This document shows, piece by piece, positions 1-7,634 of a DNA stretch of 64,000 nucleotides; positions within the stretch are counted from its first letter, which is position 1, and the number at the start of each line of letters is the position of its first letter. Made by a program: the position numbers and the translations under genes. The stretch is from Sphingobacterium multivorum (lineage in GTDB: Bacteria; Bacteroidota; Bacteroidia; Sphingobacteriales; Sphingobacteriaceae), in assembly GCF_900457465.1 (NCBI RefSeq), contig NZ_UAUU01000006.1, positions 85,477-149,476 of the forward strand, read 5' to 3'. Under the pieces are notes generated by a model. That model searched no databases. It worked only from the letters and a program-made list of their open reading frames with translations, and was not told the origin of the DNA.

Positions 1-586
1 CTTTATAAAAATCAAATAGACTAAAGTATGACTTCTCGTCAATATAAGAACCTTGATAGTATTCGATATCATCGTCTATAAACTCCTCTGAAATAAAACG
101 ATCTTCATCTATCGTTCGAAGATAGGTCTTGACAGTTGATTCAGCATCTAAATCTTCAAACACAAAACCTTCGGCATAGATGACGCGCTGGCGATCTGTA
201 TATGTTAAATCATAATTTCCTCTCTCGAATTTACAAAGGCTATCGGGGGTAACGATCACCTTTTTCTTGGAAATAGCATGTAGAACACTTGTATAATCAA
301 CACCATCGGCTAAATAAATCGGATTTTTATTACCATTATTTAATCCTACATATTCATTGCCATAAGCCCCTGTTGTCGTAAGTCTAAGAATTTTGGTTAT
401 AATCCTATAATTCATCCGTTTAAATTGAATGGATTCATTCAATTTAGCCCATTGCAAGATTTTGGGAACTTCAAACTTTTTGACAAACGTCAGCGTTGCC
501 AGTGTTGTACCTTTAAAATAACTATGGCAGTTGACACATACAAAAACCAGAGAAATCAGATACATCCACAATAAATTTATGAACAT
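1..586 (-). CDS. Hypothetical membrane-anchored or lipoprotein, 3' end outside window
   Basis: An open frame runs from an ATG at 586 off the left edge of the window (about 195 codons visible, no stop). The protein begins MFINLLWMYLISLVF followed by VCVNCHSYF, a short hydrophobic stretch with cysteines. This could be a lipoprotein signal or a single N-terminal membrane anchor. The rest is soluble, mixed alpha/beta-looking and acidic towards the visible end. It starts 31 bases after the S-adenosylmethionine decarboxylase stop on the same strand, so the two could be co-transcribed. I do not recognise a family. A shorter reading from the ATG at 614 stops after 30 residues, so 586 is the better start. 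Confidence 0.6.
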   Translation of the reverse strand, partial: MFINLLWMYLISLVFVCVNCHSYFKGTTLATLTFVKKFEVPKILQWAKLNESIQFKRMNYRIITKILRLTTTGAYGNEYVGLNNGNKNPIYLADGVDYTSVLHAISKKKVIVTPDSLCKFERGNYDLTYTDRQRVIYAEGFVFEDLDAESTVKTYLRTIDEDRFISEEFIDDDIEYYQGSYIDEKSYFSLFDFYK

Positions 587-617
587 GGCCACAGTCAGTA
601 CAAACAACTTCCATATA

Positions 618-977
618 CTATCTATCTACGACTGTTTCGTTAATAACAATGGCATTAAAATAGTCCTTGAAAAGACGGCCTAATCGAAAGACTTTATCAC
701 TATTATCTTTCAGATAGTTGCACAAATAAATATCCAATGTGAGTTGTCCAAACTCAGGCCACGTATGGATACATATATGTGATTCCATTAAGCAAATTGC
801 AGCTGTAAATCCTCCCCCCTGAAAAGTATGCGTCGAAGTGCCAACAATGTTTAAATGATTGACCTTAATCTGATCTTTCGTAAACTCCAAAAATGGATCC
901 AAACTAGTTAATAACAATACGTCCTCAACTTGCAAAGTCAAAAGCAAGTGTCTCCCTGGAGTATACTTATCATTCAT
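618..977 (-). CDS. speD: S-adenosylmethionine decarboxylase proenzyme (class 1B type)
   Basis: Self-processing pyruvoyl enzyme that decarboxylates S-adenosylmethionine to supply aminopropyl groups for spermidine synthesis in the cytosol. The diagnostic block ESHICIHTWPE is present. By analogy with the small bacterial/archaeal enzymes, its Ser (about residue 66) becomes the pyruvoyl group after cleavage, its second His (about 71) is the processing His, and the Cys in IYLCN (about 86) is the catalytic acid. At 119 residues it has the family's normal small-subunit length. The frame also opens at a TTG (980), but the ATG at 977 lies a suitable distance below a TATATTTG promoter element. An arginine decarboxylase gene elsewhere in the window (34.4 kb) would feed the same polyamine pathway. 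Confidence 0.93.
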   Translation of the reverse strand: MNDKYTPGRHLLLTLQVEDVLLLTSLDPFLEFTKDQIKVNHLNIVGTSTHTFQGGGFTAAICLMESHICIHTWPEFGQLTLDIYLCNYLKDNSDKVFRLGRLFKDYFNAIVINETVVDR

Positions 978-1006
978 CAAAAATAATGCGGTTAATTTTG
1001 TTTCCG

Positions 1007-1014
1007 CAAATATA
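1007..1014 (-). promoter_or_regulatory. Putative -7 promoter element for the S-adenosylmethionine decarboxylase gene
   Basis: On the minus strand TATATTTG matches the Bacteroidota -7 consensus TAnnTTTG and lies about 30 bases upstream of the ATG at 977. No clear -33 TTG is seen at the ideal spacing, so the call rests on the -7 box alone. Confidence 0.4.
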
Positions 1015-1058
1015 GAAAGTTTTACATGATTTACGATAATAATCCACGATCATCTAAC

Positions 1059-2816
1059 CTAGTGGTTATTTAAATCTTCCTCCTTAGCAACACGTAATCC
1101 ATCATCAATCAGTTTTTTCAAATTTGGATATAGGGTAATAAATTCCAAGAGCCTCTGTTCGGCCTGAGTAGATAATTGCGCTTCATCATTAGCCCAGGCA
1201 ATTTCAAATAATTCAACCAAACCTAACCAATGATCTGCATTTTCCGGTCCCAATTGAATGAAAATCTCCAGCCATACTTTCTGATCAAAACCGTTGTCCC
1301 GCAAATTCCGTATCGCAGCATGACAATTCACTAGTTTTACATCTTCCGTTTCGGTAGGTATTGTATATAGATTCTGATCCAAATGCTCTTCCAGCGCATC
1401 ATAGGCATCTTTATCTGCAGCGCCTGCAAATACAGATACTATTTCCGCTCCGACAGCCATATCGTATGTTCCCCATTCAGGTTTAAAATACACCTCTTCC
1501 CCATTGCTACGGTATACCTCACATCCGGTAAATGAAATCAAAACAATCTTACCCAAATGACGTACAACTCCTTGAACAATTCCTGATACAATAATCCCAG
1601 AAGCAAAGTTTAACGAACACTGCCGCCCTTCCGCTATACCATATTGAATCAATGTTGTTTCATCAAAATCGGCTAAGTTACGATCGGCACCTAGCAAGTG
1701 TCCCACCGGAGAGCCAAACCCTTCACTATGATAATTTATACCATGGCCTTCAAGTTGTTTACCCGCTACAGCCAAAGCTGTAGGTCCTTGTGTTTGAATA
1801 TAAGAGAGATTTTTATCCGCTTTGGCCAACTTAAAAACGCCCGACACCTGCAAACCGGAACTATATTCCACAGTGCAAACAGCTTTACAGTCTATTGCCT
1901 TGTCAAGGCTCTGTTTGCCCCCTACGCGAAAAGCCATGGTATCAGCAAATTTATCCAATACGAGCTTTAGGTGTTCAAAATCCGGTGTAACAAATAGCTG
2001 TGGTTGTGGTTTGGTAATATCATATGGATATTCGATTGCATTTAAACCATACGCCAACTTAGGCACATCTTTCTGCATGCAGCTTGCGCTTTCTCCAATG
2101 GAAGACAGTAAACCAGCTCCATAAATTTTGGGGTTATGAAGATCTCCAATAAGTCCGTATTCCACAGTCCACCAATGCAACCTGCTCAACAATGCCATCT
2201 CCGAAGGCTCGCCCATATTATCTTGAATGATCTGCAAATTTTTCTCTGCTTCCGCCAACTCAGCCGCCGTTGTTGTAGCGTGTTCTTTTAAAATAGATAG
2301 GTGACGAATAGCTTCGTAGAGTTCAAAATCTTTGCCCGAAGAAAGTGCTTTTGTACCAACCTCCCCAAAATACTGCAAGTAGGTCGCATAATCTGGCTCA
2401 CAGATTATAGGTGCATGTCCCGAAGATTCGTGAATAATGTCTGGTGCCGGTGTATATTCGATATGTTCCAATTGACGTATGTCTGCAGCAATAACAAGTA
2501 CGCGATGTGCCTGAAATTCCATAAAAGCAGCCGGCGGAATAAATCCATCCACTGTCACTGCCCCCCAGCCAATTAATTTTAGACTATCGTTCATGTCCTG
2601 TAGGTTCGGGATGGTCGCAATGGATAATCCCGCTTTCTTCAATCCAGGAATATAGGGGTAATAGGCTACATCTTTTAAAAAAGAATAATTCTGACGCATG
2701 ACATAACGCCACAATGCTTGATCCAGCGCGGTGTAACGTTCATATCGTTGGGCTACTACATAGCGTTTCAAATGTTTGGGCAACCGCTCCAAAACAATAT
2801 TATTATATGTTTCCAT
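1059..2816 (-). CDS. Aromatic amino acid hydroxylase (phenylalanine 4-monooxygenase-like) with C-terminal extension
   Basis: Non-haem iron, pterin-dependent hydroxylase, most likely converting phenylalanine to tyrosine. The iron-binding triad of the family is visible: HESSGH gives His129 and His134, and Glu219 lies in WWTVEYGL. The conserved SIGES and YDITKPQPQLFV segments follow. Bacterial phenylalanine hydroxylases are usually 260-300 residues. This protein is 585 residues, and the roughly 285 residues after about position 300 form an extra region I cannot assign. Longer forms of this kind occur in Bacteroidota, but its function is unknown to me. It lies downstream of tyrS on the same strand, so an enzyme making tyrosine sits next to the one charging tRNA-Tyr. 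Confidence 0.88.
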   Translation of the reverse strand: METYNNIVLERLPKHLKRYVVAQRYERYTALDQALWRYVMRQNYSFLKDVAYYPYIPGLKKAGLSIATIPNLQDMNDSLKLIGWGAVTVDGFIPPAAFMEFQAHRVLVIAADIRQLEHIEYTPAPDIIHESSGHAPIICEPDYATYLQYFGEVGTKALSSGKDFELYEAIRHLSILKEHATTTAAELAEAEKNLQIIQDNMGEPSEMALLSRLHWWTVEYGLIGDLHNPKIYGAGLLSSIGESASCMQKDVPKLAYGLNAIEYPYDITKPQPQLFVTPDFEHLKLVLDKFADTMAFRVGGKQSLDKAIDCKAVCTVEYSSGLQVSGVFKLAKADKNLSYIQTQGPTALAVAGKQLEGHGINYHSEGFGSPVGHLLGADRNLADFDETTLIQYGIAEGRQCSLNFASGIIVSGIVQGVVRHLGKIVLISFTGCEVYRSNGEEVYFKPEWGTYDMAVGAEIVSVFAGAADKDAYDALEEHLDQNLYTIPTETEDVKLVNCHAAIRNLRDNGFDQKVWLEIFIQLGPENADHWLGLVELFEIAWANDEAQLSTQAEQRLLEFITLYPNLKKLIDDGLRVAKEEDLNNH

Positions 2817-2949
2817 CTATAATTGGTATGAAAATAAAATATGAGACTCCTATATGAAGGTAGAAATTATTTAAGGTTTAAGAAAGAATCTTTACGTTAA
2901 TTTACGGCTTTTAGCAAAATATTACAAAAGTATACCCTCACAAACCTTA

Positions 2950-4148
2950 CTAAATAACTTTAAAATAAGTTCTTTTTCCTAATTTAATTTTAAAATACAG
3001 GTTCAAGTCAACCATTAGCTCCGCATTCAGCTGTTTTATCGTATCAATCTGCACCGCACCGCCCATAATCAATCTTCGCATAGCTGACTTTGTTCCCCCT
3101 TTAGGAAATGACATAGATCGACCAGCTTAACTTGTTCACCAAACTGGTCGCGCAATAGTTGACCCGATACCTCCTCAAAGACCTTTTCTTCCAATTTCTT
3201 GCGCTGAAATTGCCTGACAAAATAATCAACAGCACTGGTCGCAAACTCGTCGCCATGGTATTGAGCAACTAGATTCTGTGCAATAAGTTTCTTAATTTCC
3301 ATTGGATTTTCCCCCATTTCAATACGGGTTTTCATGCTAAGTTTGGTTTCCTGATTGAAATCAGTAGTCAAGTCAATATATTCCGGAATTAAATGATCAG
3401 GAATAGACATGGTTTTACCAAACATTTCATTCGGTTCATCCAAAAGACCGATCGTATTGTTTAATGATTTACTCATTTTTTCTTTTCCATCCAGCCCGCG
3501 CAATAACGGCATACACAGCACGATTTGCGGATCCTGTCCAAATGATTCCTGCAGCTGCCGGCCCATCGCGCAATTGAATAGCTGGTCCGTTCCCCCCATT
3601 TCGATATCGCTATTGACATGTACGGAGTCAAAGCCCTGCAATATCGGGTAAAGCAATTCATGCATGGCTATTGATTGGTTTTCGTTAAAACGCTTATTAA
3701 AATCATGTCGTTGCATCAACTGTGCAACAGTGACTTTCGATACCAGCTGGATAACAGCTGCAAAATTTAATTGATCCAAACAGTCTCCATTAAAAACAAT
3801 TTTCGCTTTTGAAACATCAATAATTTTAGACAGTTGCGCAATGTAGGTTGCCGCATTGTGAGCGATCGCATCCTGGCGCAAAGGCTTACGGGCTTTATTT
3901 TTTCCTGTAGGATCGCCGATACGGGCTGTAAAACTACCAACGAGGATCACGATTTCGTGCCCCAGTTCCTGAAACTGCCGTAGTTTCTTTAACACAACAG
4001 CGTGCCCTAAATGAAGATCCGGAGCTGTTGGATCAAAACCAAGTTTTATAATCAGTGGTCGGTTCTTTTCTTCAGCCTCCTTCAACTTCGATGCAAGTCC
4101 CTCCTTCGGTAAAATAATCTCGATATTTTCTGCTAACTCTTTTAACAT
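2950..4148 (-). CDS. tyrS: Tyrosine--tRNA ligase, S4 domain out of frame
   Basis: Class I aminoacyl-tRNA synthetase that charges tRNA-Tyr in the cytosol. The Rossmann signature HLGH (residues 46-49) and KMSKS (224-228) are present, with the tyrosine-binding region GGTDQLFN. The uninterrupted frame ends at 3069 (359 residues), cutting off the C-terminal S4 RNA-binding domain. That domain is present one frame over (KSAMRRLIMGGAVQID) and ends at a stop at 2950. The frames switch in a run of A3G5 near 3096-3103, a one-base insertion or a -1 slip. An IS1182-family element lies 20 bases upstream of the ATG, between tyrS and a good promoter at about 6.07 kb. Either assembly error or true damage could explain the frame break. 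Confidence 0.9.
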
Positions 4149-4166
4149 GGTGTGATATAAAATAAA

Positions 4167-4203
4167 AAAAGAGGCTGTCTCAAAAAGGCAGTCTCTTTTT
4201 TTT
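4167..4203. terminator. Terminal hairpin of IS copy 1, left end
   Basis: AAAGAGGCTGTC and GGCAGTCTCTTT pair around a short A-rich loop, with two G-T wobbles, and are followed by a run of T. It overlaps the terminal inverted repeat. It probably blocks read-through into the transposase gene and, read the other way, out of the element towards tyrS. Confidence 0.6.
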
Positions 4204-4275
4204 CATTATCTAAGGTTTATTATTTGTTTTAACGGTTTGATTTTCATATATTTATAGTGTAAACAAAAAGGATAT

Positions 4276-5811
4276 ATGCCATCTCAAAGACCTACTTTTA
4301 AGCCTTACTATCAGGACCAGATCATGGCCATTCCTCCAACTTTGGACGAACTGGTGGCCAAAGGTCATCCGGTACGTATCGTTAACGATGTAATCAACCG
4401 GATCAACATCCAGTCCCTATTGGACGCTTATAAGATAAAAGGCTGCTCCAGTTATCATCCGCAGATGTTGTTGAAAGTTTTGGTGTTTGGCTACGTAAGC
4501 AATGTCTACAGCAGTCGCAAATTGGAAACGGCGTGCCGGGAGAACATCAATTTCATGTGGCTGAGCGGCATGAGCTATCCCGACCACAATACCATCAACA
4601 GATTTCGAGGCGTTCGTTTGAAAGAAGCACTTCGTAGTGTATTTGAAGAAGTTGTCAAACTCCTGTCCGAAGAAGGTCTGCTGAGTATAGAAGATGTTTA
4701 CACCGATGGCACCAAGATTGAAGCCAATGCTAACAAATACACCTTTGTCTGGAAAAAAGCTATCCAGACCAATAAGGAGAAGATGAAAGCTGCCTTAAAA
4801 GATATTTGGGAATACGCCCAAAGTATCGCCAAAGCAGAGGACAACCTTCCGGAACCTCCCGATCTGACAACAATTGACCGCGAAAAAGTTCAGGCTACGG
4901 TCGATAACCTGAACCGGGTCTTGTCCGATAAACCTTCGGTAAGCAAGAAGATGAGGGCAAAGTTGCGCTATGCGACTAAAAACTACCCGGCCAAGATTGT
5001 TCAATATGAAGAGCAGGAAGTAACGCTTGGAGATAGAAATAGTTATAGCAAGACAGATCCCGATGCTACTTTTATGCGCATGAAAGAGGATCATATGAAA
5101 AATGGCCAGCTCAAACCAGGTTATAACATTCAGATATCTACTTCCAATCAATACATCGTCAATTACACCATACATCCCAACCCCACAGATACCACAACGC
5201 TACCCGGTCATCTGGCACAACATGAGGCGAGCTTTGGGGAAATACTGAAAACCATTACCGCAGATGCTGGCTATGGCAGCCAGGAGAACTATGCGTTACT
5301 AGAAGGGAAAAACATTGGGGCCTATGTGAAATATGGTATGTTTGACAAGGAGCAGAAAAAGAGTTATTCGGGCAAGAAGCCATTCTCCGTTGATAAACTA
5401 CATTATAACCCTGCAAAAGATTGCTATATCTGTCCAATGGGACAGGAAATGAACTGCATAGGTCTATTTACACAAAAGACCTCCACAGGTTTCGAGCAAA
5501 AAATAAAAAGATATCAGGCAAAAAACTGCACAAACTGCCCATTGAACGGTGCTTGCCACAAATCACAGGGCAATAGAATCATCCAGATAAATGAACAGCT
5601 TGAGGCTTATAAAGATAGAGCATACGGATTGCTTAACAGCGATGTCGGTATAGCCAAAAGAAAACAGCGATGTCACGATGTCGAACCAGTCTTTGGAAAC
5701 ATAAAACAGAACCACGGGTTCCGAAGATTTATGCTCCGCGGTAAGGAAAAAGTGTCCATAGAATGGGGTTTATTGGCTATAGCGCAAAATCTAAGGAAAA
5801 AAGCAGCTTAA
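4276..5811 (+). CDS. IS1182-family transposase, intact
   Basis: 511-residue DDE transposase that catalyses movement of the element. The N-terminal region (about 15-110) carries the conserved segment common to IS1182/IS5-like enzymes, including HPQMLLKVLVFGY. The likely catalytic triad is Asp144 (YTDGTKIEAN), Asp330 (TADAGYGS) and Glu470 (VEPVFGNIK). A Cys-rich stretch (CYICPMG ... CTNCPLNGACH, about 383-427) lies between the last two, as in relatives that carry a zinc-ribbon-like insert. The reading frame is complete to the terminal KKAA, unlike the copy near the right edge of the window. A T-rich stretch just upstream (about 4235-4260) probably contains its promoter. Confidence 0.95.
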   Translation: MPSQRPTFKPYYQDQIMAIPPTLDELVAKGHPVRIVNDVINRINIQSLLDAYKIKGCSSYHPQMLLKVLVFGYVSNVYSSRKLETACRENINFMWLSGMSYPDHNTINRFRGVRLKEALRSVFEEVVKLLSEEGLLSIEDVYTDGTKIEANANKYTFVWKKAIQTNKEKMKAALKDIWEYAQSIAKAEDNLPEPPDLTTIDREKVQATVDNLNRVLSDKPSVSKKMRAKLRYATKNYPAKIVQYEEQEVTLGDRNSYSKTDPDATFMRMKEDHMKNGQLKPGYNIQISTSNQYIVNYTIHPNPTDTTTLPGHLAQHEASFGEILKTITADAGYGSQENYALLEGKNIGAYVKYGMFDKEQKKSYSGKKPFSVDKLHYNPAKDCYICPMGQEMNCIGLFTQKTSTGFEQKIKRYQAKNCTNCPLNGACHKSQGNRIIQINEQLEAYKDRAYGLLNSDVGIAKRKQRCHDVEPVFGNIKQNHGFRRFMLRGKEKVSIEWGLLAIAQNLRKKAA

Positions 5812-5902
5812 AAAGCTACTTTTTGTTCTTTTTCTTCCCAAATGAACAGTTCTGTGAAATAATCAACAAACAACTCACAAATCTATCGCATAGCCATATT
5901 TA

Positions 5903-5940
5903 ATAAAAAAGCTGCCTCAATAAATTTGAGACAGCTTCTT
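5903..5940. terminator. Terminal hairpin of IS copy 1, right end
   Basis: AAGCTGCCTCA pairs with TTGAGACAGCTT around a short loop and is flanked by an A run on its left. Read on the minus strand it is a hairpin followed by T residues. It should therefore stop transcripts that start at the promoter near 6.07 kb and head for tyrS. Confidence 0.6.
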
Positions 5941-5969
5941 AGCTATAAATAATAATTGAATTTCTTAAT

Positions 5970-6056
5970 TTAATAGGCATAGGGGTCCCGAACGATTATC
6001 GGGCGATAATAATTAAAGAAAAATGGAAGACGTAATATGTTGTTCATTTTCTTCAT
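5970..6056 (-). CDS. Putative 28-residue Phe/Tyr-rich leader peptide, formerly upstream of tyrS
   Basis: A short frame starts at an ATG (6056) only a few bases below a strong promoter box and reads MKKMNNILRL, then PFFFNYYRPIIVRDPYAY before TAA. It holds three consecutive Phe codons, a Tyr-Tyr pair and a terminal Tyr-Ala-Tyr. A small palindrome, CCCGA...TCGGG (about 5988-6004), lies inside it. Without the IS it would sit about 50 bases upstream of tyrS, so a regulatory leader responding to aromatic amino acids or tRNA charging is plausible. I do not see a full terminator/antiterminator arrangement. The segment could instead be a structured RNA, or the 5' end of something removed by the IS. 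Confidence 0.4.
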   Translation of the reverse strand: MKKMNNILRLPFFFNYYRPIIVRDPYAY

Positions 6057-6063
6057 TGTTTGA

Positions 6064-6095
6064 CAAAGGTAGCGCTATATTTTTTAAATTCAAAA
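6064..6095 (-). promoter_or_regulatory. Strong Bacteroidota-type promoter, probably the original tyrS promoter
   Basis: Read on the minus strand, TTTTTG is followed after 19 bases by TACCTTTG, an exact TAnnTTTG -7 box with a well-placed -33 TTG. Transcription would begin around 6057 and run through the leader ORF towards tyrS, but the IS1182 copy now intervenes. Confidence 0.65.
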
Positions 6096-6134
6096 ATATT
6101 CGCATCCACACTTGCTTGGATATGCATTTTTAGA

Positions 6135-6974
6135 TTATCCACCCGTATTTTTACCCGTCAATTTTCCCGCTCCATTATAAACATACTTTTCTGTATTCCC
6201 TTTATCCTTTTTCTCCACGACCTTTTGCACTAACAATGAATTCTTAAAATACTCATGGTAAAAGCAGTTATTAACGCTATATTTCCGCTCAACAAGATTA
6301 TTATTCTGATATAGATCCGTGTAATCAATTTTAGCTTTCCGATAGGTATGTTTTAGTAATTGACCATTGGCATCAAATGACTTTGATTCCTGTACCTGAC
6401 CACCACAATTCAATTTGGCACTGTACATCAACGTATTGTCTAATCGATAGTCGGCTCTGGTATGGTCAAAATCATTTTCAACCGTGTAATAATTATCAAA
6501 AAAGACTTTTGTCACTTTTTTACCCCTATTGGCAGCTCGGTAGAATACCGTCTTTTCCTGACTGATTTTCCCATTCTTAAAATTACGCTGCACACTTGAA
6601 CTATCCGTTATCATATATTGAAAGTCTGGCAAGGCAGCAGATCTCACATTCATTTGCTCCAGCACACCATGCCGTACGATAACATCACCGGTACGCCCAT
6701 CTTTTTCAATTTTAAAATCACCGTCGACAATGCCATCCTGATTAATGGTAATAAATGCATTGGAAAGTCCCATAAATTGATTCTTCTGCAGAATATATTT
6801 ACCCTGTTTCAATTTCGTCTCCTTACCTTTTTCTAGTATCCGGATGGTATCCTTTGGATATTCCGACAAATGCAATTGATAACGATCTTTGTCCAAGCGA
6901 ACATACTCTTGCGCAACTCCCAACTGAACAGCTAAACACAAGCATAATAATAGGATAAAGCGTGATTTCGACAT
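6135..6974 (-). CDS. Secreted hypothetical protein with repeated beta-strand (YwqK/MORN-like) pattern
   Basis: 279 residues from the ATG at 6974, which begins MSKSRFILLLCLCLAVQLGVAQE, a clear signal peptide. An earlier in-frame TTG at 6995 is less likely. The mature protein has repeating short blocks of the form 'residue-DG-residue-NG' (QDGIVDGDFKIEKDGR, FDANGQLLKHTYRK, YNGAGKLTGK). These resemble the toxin-antitoxin YwqK/MORN-type beta repeats often seen in exported Bacteroidota proteins. The function is unknown. It is transcribed towards the IS and the tyrS promoter region, apparently as a single gene, with a strong bidirectional terminator behind it near 7.13 kb separating it from the SH3b/BON pair. 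Confidence 0.75.
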   Translation of the reverse strand: MSKSRFILLLCLCLAVQLGVAQEYVRLDKDRYQLHLSEYPKDTIRILEKGKETKLKQGKYILQKNQFMGLSNAFITINQDGIVDGDFKIEKDGRTGDVIVRHGVLEQMNVRSAALPDFQYMITDSSSVQRNFKNGKISQEKTVFYRAANRGKKVTKVFFDNYYTVENDFDHTRADYRLDNTLMYSAKLNCGGQVQESKSFDANGQLLKHTYRKAKIDYTDLYQNNNLVERKYSVNNCFYHEYFKNSLLVQKVVEKKDKGNTEKYVYNGAGKLTGKNTGG

Positions 6975-7117
6975 AATGTAATAAAATTGTTGCAATCATA
7001 GTAATACAATTATTACACCAAAAATTAAAGTACAGTTGATTTTCCAAACAATTCCCCAATACGATAGATGCTGTAGTACCCTCATATTGCAGAACAGACA
7101 AGCTTAATCGTGAAATG

Positions 7118-7155
7118 AAAAAAGGGGAGTTATTTATCAATAACTCCCCTTTTTT
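7118..7155. terminator. Bidirectional intrinsic terminator
   Basis: A near-perfect inverted repeat, AAAAAGGGGAGTTATT paired with AATAACTCCCCTTTTT, with A and T runs on both sides. It lies just downstream of the SH3b gene (minus strand) and should end the BON/SH3b transcript. Confidence 0.8.
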
Positions 7156-7202
7156 CAAAGCCAATTGGTACTGGTACCCATCGTATGAATAACATTCGAG
7201 AA

Positions 7203-7622
7203 CTAAACAGACTCTAAATATTGTGCATAACAATACCCTTCTTCATTATCTTTGGTTCTGACCAACCACCATTGATCATTAGCCTTACTAATCAATGTGA
7301 TGATTTCTCCTTTAGCAGCTTTTCCCACGATAGGCTGGTCTGTACCGGGACCTTTTCGAATGTTCAAATTGCTATTTTCTGTTATAACTTTCACCTGGCT
7401 TCCGGGCACTTCTGTAGCCACATCTACATTTAAGACCACATCTCCGGTTTGGAAATTACGATCTATATTACCGTAGATTTCCCAGAGCTTATTTTTCACA
7501 TCTGCTGTTGGTGCGGTACCACGAATTTGTAATACGCCATCCATTTCGGCATAGTTCAAGTCATTTACACCTGAAGACTGTGCCGTATCTAAAAGAACCT
7601 TATATTTTTCCTGCAATGACAT
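7203..7622 (-). CDS. SH3b-domain protein paired with the BON lipoprotein
   Basis: 139 residues. The C-terminal half (about 75-139) is a bacterial SH3 domain: VITENSNLNIRKGPGTD, then GEIITLI, then QWWLVRTKDNEEGYCYAQYL. Such domains bind peptidoglycan or peptides. The N-terminal half resembles one BON/LysM-associated lobe (VLQIRGTAPTADVKNKLWEIYG). No signal peptide is visible, so the protein is either cytoplasmic or exported by a non-standard route. It follows the BON lipoprotein by 12 bases on the same strand, which makes an operon very likely and suggests the two act together at the envelope. A terminator lies behind it. Confidence 0.8.
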   Translation of the reverse strand: MSLQEKYKVLLDTAQSSGVNDLNYAEMDGVLQIRGTAPTADVKNKLWEIYGNIDRNFQTGDVVLNVDVATEVPGSQVKVITENSNLNIRKGPGTDQPIVGKAAKGEIITLISKANDQWWLVRTKDNEEGYCYAQYLESV

Positions 7623-7634
7623 AATTTCACTAGT

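Larger units (their letters stand above)
4169..5940 (+). mobile_element. Insertion sequence, IS1182 family, complete copy
   Basis: About 1.77 kb, bounded by imperfect inverted ends: AAGAGGCTGTCTC on the left (4169) and its counterpart AAGAAGCTGTCTC read inward from 5940. One transposase gene occupies 4276-5811. Both ends can form a hairpin followed by a T run, so they should act as transcription terminators that insulate the element. A second copy begins at 62261 and differs by only a few substitutions and one base deletion, so transposition was recent. No convincing target-site duplication is seen; both flanks are A/T-rich, which makes a short one hard to judge. The element separates tyrS from its presumed promoter and leader. 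Confidence 0.9.

Noticed and set aside
522..614. 30-codon minus-strand frame with Cys-xx-Cys and Cys-x-Cys
   Set aside because: It overlaps the start of the better-supported membrane/lipoprotein frame (586 leftwards) and stops early; the Cys pattern alone is not evidence of a zinc finger protein.
1698..2576. Several plus-strand frames inside the aromatic hydroxylase gene
   Set aside because: Antisense shadows of a gene with clear catalytic motifs.
4155..5955. TATAAA-type target-site duplication flanking IS copy 1
   Set aside because: The similarity is between short A/T-rich stretches and does not abut the inverted ends exactly.
6823..7233. 136-codon minus-strand frame overlapping the SH3b gene end and the secreted-protein gene start
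   Set aside because: It runs across an intrinsic terminator and overlaps two better-supported genes in another frame.
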